Shown: in pieces, positions 23,990 to 31,625 of the stretch
How positions within the stretch are numbered: the stretch's first letter is position 1
How the letters are laid out: the number at the start of each line of letters is the position of its first letter
Assembly (NCBI GenBank): GCA_963602355.1
Contig: CAVCIU010000018.1
Span: forward strand, 1-32,847
Direction of reading: 5' to 3'
Length of the DNA: 32,847 nucleotides
From: UBA791 sp963602355
Lineage (GTDB): Bacteria; Cyanobacteriota; Vampirovibrionia; Gastranaerophilales; Gastranaerophilaceae
Position numbers and translations under genes: made by a program
The notes under the pieces: model-generated
Told to the model about the DNA's origin: nothing
Database searches by the model: none
Seen by the model: the letters and a program-made list of their open reading frames with translations, nothing else

Positions 23990-25879
23990 TTAATATGTTC
24001 CAGGAATAATTTTTTCGTAATCATCAAGTGTACCGTTGTCTAAACAGCAAGTGATGATTGCTTTACCTAGTGGGTGAAGAGAGCTTTGTAAATACAATTT
24101 AGTTTCTCTTTTAAAGAAATCTTCTAATTGTTTTGCGCCTGCATCATAACCCTCTAAGCCGATTTCTGGTTGAACTGTTACATCTAAGAATTTCTTAGAA
24201 ATAGCAACACCTTCAACGTGAATTTGCTCTGGAATGTAACCTGCTAATGGGTGTCTTGCAGGGTGAAGATTGATTTTCTTCATAGAAGCTTGTCCTCTTC
24301 TTGCAAGATATTCTCTGATTACCCATTGAGCCATAAACCCAACCTTCCAACAACCGATATGTTGGTTAGGGATTAAAATATTTTTTGTTTTAGTTGTTTG
24401 CATAAATTGTTCTAACAAAATGTTTGCAAAATCAACTCTTTTACCTGTCGCAAAAGGCCAAAATGAACCAACACCTTCACTCTTGATATCAAATTGGTTT
24501 TCATCAGCCGATGAATCAATACTTGGATTGTTAAATCCTCTTGGTGCAACCAATCTCCACAACCAAGCCAATGCTGGTGGTAGAACGTGCATCATACCAA
24601 AGATACCATAAGAAGGATTTTCTTTAGTGCAAGGTGGAGTTCTCAAGCCAAAGCTTCTGTAATCAATATCTACAGGTCCGTCTTGAATATCTTCATTCAA
24701 TTCTCTAGGAATAATAATTCTAGGGTTTGAACAAGGTTTGTTTGGTGCATCTTCAATATGCTCCCAAATTAAACAAGTTGAATCTGGGTGCCCTTGAATA
24801 TTAAAGAATAACAACGGTTTTTCTGGGTGAATAGTTATTTTTTCTAAGTGTGGGTCTGTACCATAATTTGTAATATGGTCAATTCTGATAAACCACGCAT
24901 TTTCAGCATCAGTTACGGCTAATTTACCATTCTTTTGAAATTCTGGATTTGATAAAGCCATGTCGTCAGTGATAGGGTGAAGTTTACAAGAATGTCCCAA
25001 TTCTAAATATCTTCTTTCACCAGTAATAAGGTTTTCGCCCAATTTTAAACGTCCGTCTTCTTCACGGTGAACGTATTCTAACATTTCGCTCTTACCGCTA
25101 CCAGAAGCACCTTCGTGTAAAATGGTTGTATCGTTATCATAAGGTGTAACAACGTCAACTGTTGATGCGTGCATTGTTACGTAATCTTCTTTTAAACCTA
25201 ATGCTAAAAGGATACCGTAAACACCTTTCTTCGCACTTGGTCCTGGGTATAAGTTGTATGAAAATACTTCATGTACACCGTCTTGGTTATTATGTACAAC
25301 AACTTGTTTTCCGTCAAAATGAGTATGTCTAAATGGCGGTGCAACGTAGATAATAGCTTTTGGTTTGAATTTATAATCTAATTCTTCAATTGGAATAACT
25401 TCTTGCATATCGTAAACACTTGCAGCAAAGAAGGCAGAGTTCTTAGGAGCAACTAAAAGTGCCTCGTAACCATAATCTTTACCGCCTGCCATAAATGGTA
25501 AAACAATTAATTCTTGTTGTTTTAACCAGTTTAGAGTTTCTGTTCTAACTCCATCAAATTCTGTGTGAAATCTATCTGTATATCGAACTTTATCAGTCAT
25601 TTCGATATTATTAACAACCATACAATTTGGATCACGTCTTCTCATATAAGCTTCTGTATAGTTTATACAAAGACCGTTTTTGCATTTAACAACGTTAGCT
25701 TCTTCAACATCGCCTTTACCTTCAACGTAATATGTAACGTGAAATATTTTATTATCTTTATTCCCAATTGCTAAATCAAACAATTCTTCTCTTGAAGCAG
25801 GTATAATAACACTTTGACAGTTATCAAGAGTGTCTCTTACGTCATCAGAAATTAACCAATTTTCCCAAAGTTTATCCAT
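23990..25879 (-). CDS. DUF4914 protein, PEP-carboxykinase/HPr-kinase fold
   Basis: A 629-residue cytoplasmic protein that I place in DUF4914. It shows an ordered set of PEP carboxykinase (PEPCK)-like motifs. YPGPSAKKG (211-219) corresponds to the oxaloacetate/metal loop YGGEMKKG of E. coli PckA. VTMHAST (234-240) corresponds to its SMHCSAN, with the metal-binding His237. The P-loop is HEGASGSGKSE (255-265), and TDDM (304-307) stands where PckA has DDEHGW. The P-loop ending KSE also resembles HPr kinase. Lys217/218, His237 and Asp305/306 are thus retained. Outside these blocks it diverges strongly, so enzymatic PEPCK activity is inference. It is the first gene of the operon, 18 bases before the synthase, with GGGGA before the ATG. 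As a PEPCK it would supply oxaloacetate to the synthase; as a kinase it could be regulatory. Confidence 0.75.
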   Translation of the reverse strand: MDKLWENWLISDDVRDTLDNCQSVIIPASREELFDLAIGNKDNKIFHVTYYVEGKGDVEEANVVKCKNGLCINYTEAYMRRRDPNCMVVNNIEMTDKVRYTDRFHTEFDGVRTETLNWLKQQELIVLPFMAGGKDYGYEALLVAPKNSAFFAASVYDMQEVIPIEELDYKFKPKAIIYVAPPFRHTHFDGKQVVVHNNQDGVHEVFSYNLYPGPSAKKGVYGILLALGLKEDYVTMHASTVDVVTPYDNDTTILHEGASGSGKSEMLEYVHREEDGRLKLGENLITGERRYLELGHSCKLHPITDDMALSNPEFQKNGKLAVTDAENAWFIRIDHITNYGTDPHLEKITIHPEKPLLFFNIQGHPDSTCLIWEHIEDAPNKPCSNPRIIIPRELNEDIQDGPVDIDYRSFGLRTPPCTKENPSYGIFGMMHVLPPALAWLWRLVAPRGFNNPSIDSSADENQFDIKSEGVGSFWPFATGKRVDFANILLEQFMQTTKTKNILIPNQHIGCWKVGFMAQWVIREYLARRGQASMKKINLHPARHPLAGYIPEQIHVEGVAISKKFLDVTVQPEIGLEGYDAGAKQLEDFFKRETKLYLQSSLHPLGKAIITCCLDNGTLDDYEKIIPGTY

Positions 25880-25912
25880 TAAAATTCCCCTAGTTCTTCC
25901 TATGCTTTTTTA

Positions 25913-25941
25913 ATAATACAATATTTTCGGCTGTTTGTAAA
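25913..25941 (-). promoter_or_regulatory. Promoter of the 2-oxoglutarate cluster
   Basis: On the minus strand TTTACA (25936-25941) and TATTAT (25913-25918) are separated by exactly 17 bases, placing transcription start about 25 bases before the DUF4914 ATG. It lies just past the stop codon of the DUF1836 gene, with no terminator between, so read-through from that gene is also possible. Confidence 0.7.
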
Positions 25942-25951
25942 AGATTTTACA

Positions 25952-26494
25952 TTAATTGTTAAAAGTTCCTAAGTGATGAAGCACTTTTTTAGAATAAATT
26001 CTATTAGTAAATGCCATCAATGCAGAACGTACAGCCTCTGATAATGGGGTGATTTTTGTAGCGCAACTCTCTGCAGAAAAGTTTCTTGTTATGAAAGTGG
26101 CTTGTAATGCAGATTCCAATTCTGTGCACATATAGTTGTATGCAATTTCTTCAGAATATTGTTCGCTATATAGTTTTAAAACTTGTGCAGTTTCAGAAAT
26201 ACTCCAAACTTGTTTAAGTATTCCGATAACTATTAAATATAATAATTGGCTTTTTGAATATTTTTTATTTTTTGGAGGTGGAATAACTTTTTGTTTAACG
26301 TAATTGTTAACCATAGTTGCAGTTATCATTTTTTCTTCACCAGGAATGCGGAAGATATTCAAATATTTATCCAAAATTTCAATCAATTGTTCCATATATA
26401 AATCAAAATCAGGCAACTCATTGTATCTTGGGATTTTGTATTCTCCAAGTTCTTTTGCATATTCTGTTTCGATAAACAATTGATTCTTTTTCAT
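25952..26494 (-). CDS. DUF1836 protein, putative DNA-binding regulator
   Basis: A 180-residue protein of DUF1836, a family with a MerR-like winged-helix region. The hallmark is ITATMVNNYVKQKVIPPPKN followed by KKYSKSQLLYLIVIGILKQV (about 80-120), where the first part would be the recognition region. The rest is helical, without membrane segments. The ATG at 26494 is preferred to an in-frame GTG at 26509. Neither has a good ribosome-binding site, and a TATAAT ends 6 bases before the ATG. It stands directly upstream of the 2-oxoglutarate operon on the same strand (72 bases to DUF4914) and is divergent from the acyl-CoA ligase gene, so it could regulate either. Function in this family is largely unknown. 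Confidence 0.7.
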   Translation of the reverse strand: MKKNQLFIETEYAKELGEYKIPRYNELPDFDLYMEQLIEILDKYLNIFRIPGEEKMITATMVNNYVKQKVIPPPKNKKYSKSQLLYLIVIGILKQVWSISETAQVLKLYSEQYSEEIAYNYMCTELESALQATFITRNFSAESCATKITPLSEAVRSALMAFTNRIYSKKVLHHLGTFNN

Positions 26495-26500
26495 ACATTT

Positions 26501-26506
26501 ATTATA
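26501..26506 (-). promoter_or_regulatory. Possible -10 box, leaderless arrangement
   Basis: Minus-strand TATAAT ends 6 bases before the DUF1836 ATG, and no Shine-Dalgarno sequence is properly placed. A recognisable -35 box is missing. The layout parallels that at 9951-9956. Confidence 0.4.
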
Positions 26507-26555
26507 CACCCTTAAGCTAAATTTGATATCTATGTTTAAGTATTTTTAAGATTGC

Positions 26556-26584
26556 TTGACTTAGTATTAAATACTAGATAGAAT
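26556..26584 (+). promoter_or_regulatory. Acyl-CoA ligase promoter with palindromic operator
   Basis: TTGACT (26556-26561) and TAGAAT (26579-26584) are 17 bases apart. The spacer holds TAGTATT-A-AATACTA (26562-26576), a perfect inverted repeat. TTAGTA-n5-TACTAG has the same half-sites and spacing as the fatty-acid repressor FapR operator I recall (TTAGTA-n5-TACTAA), one base off. The neighbouring DUF1836 protein is another candidate binder. Confidence 0.72.
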
Positions 26585-26630
26585 TAATTTATCCTAATGT
26601 TATAATGAAGATAAAGATTTAGAGGGAAGC

Positions 26631-28604
26631 ATGGATATATACAATTTATTGGAATTAGAAGATAAACGTGAAAAAAGAGCGCAAGATATTATCAAAGAAA
26701 CAGAAATGATTGATAAACTTGTTGATGAATATCAAACAGTTTCAAATTATTTTAAAGCAAGAATTGCACCACACAAAGATTTAATGGCAATTACAGACAC
26801 TCATTCAAAAATTGAAATGACTTATGGTGAACTTGAAGACCATATCTCAAATTTAGCATCTGGATTGCAAAGTTTAGGTATTGAAAAAGGTAATCACGTT
26901 TCTATTTTTACAGAAAACACAGGCAGATTTGTTGTTTGCGACCAAGCTGTAATGAGATGTGGTGGGGTTTGCGTTCTTAGAGGTTCTAATGCTCCTGTTG
27001 AAGAATTAGAGTTTATCACTCACCATTCTGATAGTTGCGCAGTTATCTTGAGAGACAAAACTCTATTTAACAAAGCAAAAGGTTTCTTATCACAATGTAA
27101 TCTTAAATTTGTTATGGTTATGTTTGCAGATGAAGATTTTGACAGAAGTGGTTTGAATTGCCCTGTGTATACTTATGATGAAGTTCGTGAAATGGGTAAG
27201 AATCATCAATTCTATGAACCAGAAATGTCATATTCTGACTATTCTACAATCCTTTATTCATCAGGTACAACAGGTAATCCAAAAGGTGTTTTATTAACTC
27301 ATAAAAACGTACTTTCTCAATTCCCTTCTGTTGAAGAAGGTTTCCAATCAAAACCTGGTGAAAATACACTTCAAATTTTACCAATCTGGCATGCGTATGA
27401 AAGAACTGCTCAAATGTATTATTATTTATGCGGTTGTCATCTTCATTTTACAACTATTCCAAAGCTTAAAGATGACTTAGTAAAATATCCAATCGATACA
27501 TTTATGTCTGTTCCTCGTATTTGGGAAGCAATCAGGCTTGGTGTTTATCAAAAATTAAAACAAAATTCTAAATTAGGTTATTACATTTTTGATTTTGCAG
27601 TTAGATTAAGTATCGCTTACAAAATTCACAAAATGTATGCTGAAAGAAGACTTACAAATAAGAAAACTCGCTACAAAAAACGTAGCAGACTTTACCATAA
27701 AATTGCTCGTTCATTTATTAAACCTTTGCATATTTTATTTACAAAAACTGTTTATAAAAAACTTAAAGATGCAGCTGGTTTGAACTTTAGAGCTACAATT
27801 TCTGGTGGTGGCGCTATCACTATGAAAGACGAATTGTTCTATGATGCAATCGGTGTAAATCTTCGTGTAGGTTATGGTTTGACAGAAACATCTCCAGTAC
27901 TTACTTTAAGAGGTGTTAACGACAAGAATTATCTTGGTTCTGCTGGTAAACCTATTTTAGCTACTGATATGAAAATTGTTGACCCTAAAACTTTTGAACC
28001 TTTAGGTATTTTCAATAAAGGTCTTGTATTGGTAAAAGGACCACAAGTTATGGCAGGTTATTACAAAGACGAAGAAGCTACTAAAAAAGTTATGCTTGAA
28101 GACGGTTGGTTTAATACAGGTGATTTAGGTTGGTTAACAGCTGATAACAACCTTGTTCTTGTTGGTAGAATGAAAGAAACAATTGTACTTTCAAACGGTG
28201 AAAACGTTGAACCTGTGCCAATTGAAGAAGCTTGTTTAGGTAGTCCATATATTGACCAAATCGTTTTAGTTGGTCAAGACGAAAATAGTATTGGTGCTTT
28301 GGTTGTACCTTCTCAAGAAGCTCTTGAAAAATGTGAACTTGCCGCTAAAAACATTAAATCTGGTAAAAATTTGACTATTAATAATCCAAATTTGAGAGAT
28401 TTGATTAAACACGAATTGAATAAATATATTAAAAATAAACCAAACTTAAAATCATTTGAAGCTATCAAACATTTTGAAGTATTGAAAGATGCCTTCACTG
28501 TTGATAACGGTATGATGAATAATACCGCTAAAATCAAACGTAATAACGTTTTTGATAAATACAAAGACATTATTTCAAAAATGTTTACTGATAAAAACAA
28601 ATAG
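26631..28604 (+). CDS. Long-chain acyl-CoA ligase (AMP-forming)
   Basis: Activates long-chain fatty acids to acyl-CoA through an acyl-adenylate; 657 residues, the length of the FadD15/eukaryotic-like long-chain group. The AMP-binding P-loop is YSSGTTGNPKGV (from about residue 207), followed by GYGLTETSPVL, YKDEEATKKV, the hinge motif GWFNTGDLGWL and GRMKETIVLSNGENVEP. An unusual basic insertion (KKTRYKKRSRLYHK) near residue 345-358 could associate with membrane; there is no transmembrane segment. AGAGGG precedes the ATG. It is a single-gene unit with an operator-bearing promoter and a bidirectional terminator, suggesting control by lipid status. Exogenous fatty-acid incorporation is likelier than beta-oxidation, as no oxidation genes are present here. 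Confidence 0.9.
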   Translation: MDIYNLLELEDKREKRAQDIIKETEMIDKLVDEYQTVSNYFKARIAPHKDLMAITDTHSKIEMTYGELEDHISNLASGLQSLGIEKGNHVSIFTENTGRFVVCDQAVMRCGGVCVLRGSNAPVEELEFITHHSDSCAVILRDKTLFNKAKGFLSQCNLKFVMVMFADEDFDRSGLNCPVYTYDEVREMGKNHQFYEPEMSYSDYSTILYSSGTTGNPKGVLLTHKNVLSQFPSVEEGFQSKPGENTLQILPIWHAYERTAQMYYYLCGCHLHFTTIPKLKDDLVKYPIDTFMSVPRIWEAIRLGVYQKLKQNSKLGYYIFDFAVRLSIAYKIHKMYAERRLTNKKTRYKKRSRLYHKIARSFIKPLHILFTKTVYKKLKDAAGLNFRATISGGGAITMKDELFYDAIGVNLRVGYGLTETSPVLTLRGVNDKNYLGSAGKPILATDMKIVDPKTFEPLGIFNKGLVLVKGPQVMAGYYKDEEATKKVMLEDGWFNTGDLGWLTADNNLVLVGRMKETIVLSNGENVEPVPIEEACLGSPYIDQIVLVGQDENSIGALVVPSQEALEKCELAAKNIKSGKNLTINNPNLRDLIKHELNKYIKNKPNLKSFEAIKHFEVLKDAFTVDNGMMNNTAKIKRNNVFDKYKDIISKMFTDKNK

Positions 28605-28614
28605 TTTTGAAGAT

Positions 28615-28657
28615 AAAAAAAGAGGGCGAATTTCTTTGAAATTCGCCCTCTTTTTTT
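28615..28657. terminator. Bidirectional terminator between convergent genes
   Basis: AGAGGGCGAATTTC (28621-28634) and its complement (28638-28651) form a 14-bp stem with a TTT loop, flanked by six As and a run of Ts. The T-run reaches the stop codon of the convergent gene at 28657. Confidence 0.88.
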
Positions 28658-30132
28658 TATCTATACATTATGTGTAAAAACTCTTTGTTGACTTGGTTTC
28701 GGTACCAGTCTGCATGGTTTGATGTATCAAAGATATTATTGTAATGGCTTGCTACATCACCGTATGTTGATTTGTTTTCACCGCTTTCCATTAATTCGTG
28801 GGTATTTTTAGCATAAGGTGAAGTTGGAAAAATATCATGCATTTGCATAAATGTTGGAAGTCTCCAACCTGCTTCACGATAGCCGTTGAAGGAGTTTTTA
28901 ATTCTGTTTAATCTTTGTTCTAAAGACATTGAACCGTTGTCGTTATCGTCAGAAATAACTGGACCGGCTGCATATTCGTCGTTCCAACGTTGTTTGTCGT
29001 ATTCGTGTAGAACACTGTTAAAATTATCGGCTCTACTCCAGTCGTTACCGGCAGTTAAACCCATTTGCTTGTTGCGTGAATTATCGTCGCATTTTTCACC
29101 GATAAATGCGATGTCGTTTCTGCCTGTTCTGCTTCTTATTTCTCCTGTGATGTATTGCATTTGACCAAAGTTTGGAACTTCGCCGCTTCCGCAATAATTG
29201 CCCATATCCCAATTGCCAACGTGTTTTGCACTATCAAAGAAGATTGCATCAAAACCTAAATCTACAGCCCAACAACAAGCACTGATAAAGGCTTCTTGGT
29301 GTTTATGCCAGTTGAAAGGTTCGCCTTTTATTGTCATTTGACCTGATGATAGAGGCATTCTGATACCTGTTTTTAAACCTCTTAAATGAGCCATATCGTT
29401 GAAGGCTTTCACTTGTTCGTCGTCGCCCATTTTTTGACCATTTCTTGTTAATTTGTCAGAGGTTAAGTTTTTAGAAATACCTGAGTGTAAATCTACAGTG
29501 TACAATGATGAACGACCTAGTTGTCCGTCATTTTCTTTGTACATTGCAGGGTAAAGTTGTGAAAGTATTATGCAATTTGCAAAACTTTTTGGTGAAGGTG
29601 GAATTGCCGGTAAAAGCTTCATTACATTAAGTAGTCCTTCACTTTTTTTAGAACCTTCTGTTAAAGCTACTGTACGAGGATTTATTTCTATATAATTTGC
29701 TCTTCTGCCCCATTTATCACCATAGTTTGGAGTTGGAATGTAATCTGGAATTTCTGGATAATGATTTTGTTTTTTAGTAAGAGTGCAAATTGATTGAATT
29801 GCATCTAGGGGTGTACGTTTTAAAAGGTTTTCAGGCTTTTCGGCAACCCATTTTTTCCAACCTGTGTTTCCGTTTCTGTATAAAGTTCTGTGAGTTTCGT
29901 TATCTTCGTATACGTGATTGTTTCCTTTTAGTATCCAAAATAGCTTTTTAGCGGGTTGTTTATCTCCGTAATATCCTTTAAAATTGATTAATGGTTTGTT
30001 GTAATTTGATGAAAGTTCCATTGCTGATGATTGAACGTTTTTAGACATCAGAATAGGATTTGACATATTTTTGTCAAAAGATTTTTTAGCCACTAAAGGT
30101 GTATAGTAATTTTGAATTGCAGAAACTTTCAC
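28657..30132 (-). CDS. Unknown protein, TIM-barrel glycosidase-like features
   Basis: The frame is open up to 30225, but I prefer the GTG at 30132 (491 residues, MKVSAIQNYYTP). The only start further out that reaches 30225 is a TTG lying inside a palindromic repeat, with its only purine-rich stretch directly touching it. No start has a good ribosome-binding site. The middle resembles alpha-amylase-superfamily barrels: HLRGLKTGIRMPL, then GFDAIFFDSAKHVGNW, like the GH13 strand-4 region with its nucleophile Asp and Lys-His. Next come FIGEKCDD, as for the acid/base Glu, and MQMHDIFPTSPY, as for the HD region. The order and spacing are plausible but the sequence is far from known families. No signal peptide is visible. 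The substrate is unknown, and a non-enzymatic role is possible. Confidence 0.55.
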   Translation of the reverse strand: MKVSAIQNYYTPLVAKKSFDKNMSNPILMSKNVQSSAMELSSNYNKPLINFKGYYGDKQPAKKLFWILKGNNHVYEDNETHRTLYRNGNTGWKKWVAEKPENLLKRTPLDAIQSICTLTKKQNHYPEIPDYIPTPNYGDKWGRRANYIEINPRTVALTEGSKKSEGLLNVMKLLPAIPPSPKSFANCIILSQLYPAMYKENDGQLGRSSLYTVDLHSGISKNLTSDKLTRNGQKMGDDEQVKAFNDMAHLRGLKTGIRMPLSSGQMTIKGEPFNWHKHQEAFISACCWAVDLGFDAIFFDSAKHVGNWDMGNYCGSGEVPNFGQMQYITGEIRSRTGRNDIAFIGEKCDDNSRNKQMGLTAGNDWSRADNFNSVLHEYDKQRWNDEYAAGPVISDDNDNGSMSLEQRLNRIKNSFNGYREAGWRLPTFMQMHDIFPTSPYAKNTHELMESGENKSTYGDVASHYNNIFDTSNHADWYRNQVNKEFLHIMYR

Positions 30133-30205
30133 GCATGGTTTAAAAACTGTAAAAATATATTTTGCTATTTGCAAAATTTTTTCGTTACATTTGTTTAATT
30201 TTTTT

Positions 30206-30230
30206 TGTTGGGTTATTAAATCCAACCTAC
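30206..30230 (-). repeat. 25-bp palindromic repeat, copy 3
   Basis: GTTGGGTT (30207-30214) pairs with AATCCAAC (30219-30226), with one G-T wobble. On the minus strand the element starts GTAGGTTGG and ends CCCAACA, as copies at 7733 and 19889 do. It lies between the SEC-C gene stop (30241) and the preferred start of the barrel protein (30132). Confidence 0.6.
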
Positions 30231-30240
30231 TAACTATGTG

Positions 30241-31512
30241 CTATTTTAGACAGCAATTTTTGTATTTTTTACCGCTACCGCAAGGACATGGATTGTTTCT
30301 TTTTACGTTAGAGTAGTCTATACCTTCTTTTTTCTTTGTATCAACTATGTCTGTTAATGTTGATGAGAAAACGTTTGAGTTATACAAAATTGTTGTGTGT
30401 GAGAATACTCTATGTTTTACATCTTTGTATTTGTTTAAGATTTCGTCAAAGCTTAGGTTTTCGCCCATTACTTTATTTGCAAGTTCTGTGAAATTTGGAT
30501 ATTTGTTATTGATGTCTGTCAAAATTCTTGCAGAAATTGTTGGTGCTTCTACGAAATATTTTATACATTTATCGTAATTTTCGATTTCTTCTGGTTTATC
30601 AGAAGTTAAAATTCTTTCTAAACTTTTGTAGAAAGGTACGATATAAAGACCTTCTTCTGGTTGGAAAGTTACTGCAATATCGTAAATTTGTTGTTTATTA
30701 TAATAGCCTGTAACAGAATTTTCTATAAAGTTATTATAGTTTGTATTGTAATCTTTAACTTCAAAATATTTGTATTCTTTTGGTTCTTCAATTTTACCTT
30801 CAAGGTTAATTGGTGTTCCGTCTTCTGTGTATTCATTGAACATAGAAACGATTTCGTCAGAATGATTGCTTGTTGTGAAAATCATATTTGAGCCAAAAGC
30901 TTCGATAAATTTTTGATTCATCATTTTAACGTTTTCTTCAATTTCTTTTTCTTTAACAGGGTTGTCCATATAAACAAGATGTGGCTCTTGAATAATTTTA
31001 GCAACCGCAAATCTCATTGCATCAGGTTTTTTGGTTGAAGGTAATGCACCTGAAATATCAATAATATATGTTGCATCTTCAAAGTTAAATAGTCTTGCAA
31101 CCAAGAATTGACCAACACCCAAACCTCTAAGATTTGTCATTTTGAATGGGTAAATCGCATCATAAGTTTTTTCGTTTACCAAATTCAATAGTTCAAAACC
31201 GTTTTTAATATTCTTTTTGATTTCAAATATTGATGAAATAGGAGTTTTTAATGCAATTAATAAATTTCTAGCTTCATCAGGAAGAGTTTCGTGTTTTTGA
31301 AGATACAATTCGATTACAGAACAATTTTTGTCTGGAATGTTTCTTTCAAAAATATAAGGTACAGCAAGCTCCATAAGAGTGTTATGTTTAAGTCCGCCCA
31401 TTGTGCTTGAGTATTCGTTAAAATCTTGTTTAACCTCTTCATCGTTTTGAATAAAGTTCATTAATTCTTCTAATACTAGTCCAATTTCATTTGTTACGAT
31501 ATCTAATTGCAT
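30241..31512 (-). CDS. Unknown protein with C-terminal SEC-C zinc motif
   Basis: A 423-residue cytoplasmic protein ending in a SEC-C motif, NPCPCGSGKKYKNCC, whose Cys residues bind zinc. In SecA the motif contacts SecB and phospholipid, but many unrelated proteins carry it. The remaining 400 residues are acidic and mixed alpha/beta, without membrane segments, P-loop or other motif I recognise; YIDISGALPSTKKPD and HLVYMDNPVKEKE may belong to a conserved core. AGGAG lies 7 bases before the ATG at 31512. It is divergent from ffh, a targeting-pathway gene, which could be coincidence. Its function is unknown. Confidence 0.72.
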   Translation of the reverse strand: MQLDIVTNEIGLVLEELMNFIQNDEEVKQDFNEYSSTMGGLKHNTLMELAVPYIFERNIPDKNCSVIELYLQKHETLPDEARNLLIALKTPISSIFEIKKNIKNGFELLNLVNEKTYDAIYPFKMTNLRGLGVGQFLVARLFNFEDATYIIDISGALPSTKKPDAMRFAVAKIIQEPHLVYMDNPVKEKEIEENVKMMNQKFIEAFGSNMIFTTSNHSDEIVSMFNEYTEDGTPINLEGKIEEPKEYKYFEVKDYNTNYNNFIENSVTGYYNKQQIYDIAVTFQPEEGLYIVPFYKSLERILTSDKPEEIENYDKCIKYFVEAPTISARILTDINNKYPNFTELANKVMGENLSFDEILNKYKDVKHRVFSHTTILYNSNVFSSTLTDIVDTKKKEGIDYSNVKRNNPCPCGSGKKYKNCCLK

Positions 31513-31625
31513 AAGTTCTCCTAAATTTTTCTAAAAGTAAGATACCTTAAATTTTTCAAAAAAACAATACCAAGCCGTACTATTTTATGATAAGATTTTA
31601 ATAACATTTTAAAAAAGGGAAAAAT

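Noticed and set aside
30133..30225. TTG start at 30225 for the barrel protein
   Set aside because: It lies inside the 25-bp repeat copy with no properly spaced ribosome-binding site; the extra 31 residues look like translated intergenic DNA.
30241..31512. SecA because of the C-terminal CPCGSGKKYKNCC motif
   Set aside because: No Walker motifs or SecA helicase domains are present; the motif alone is common in unrelated proteins.
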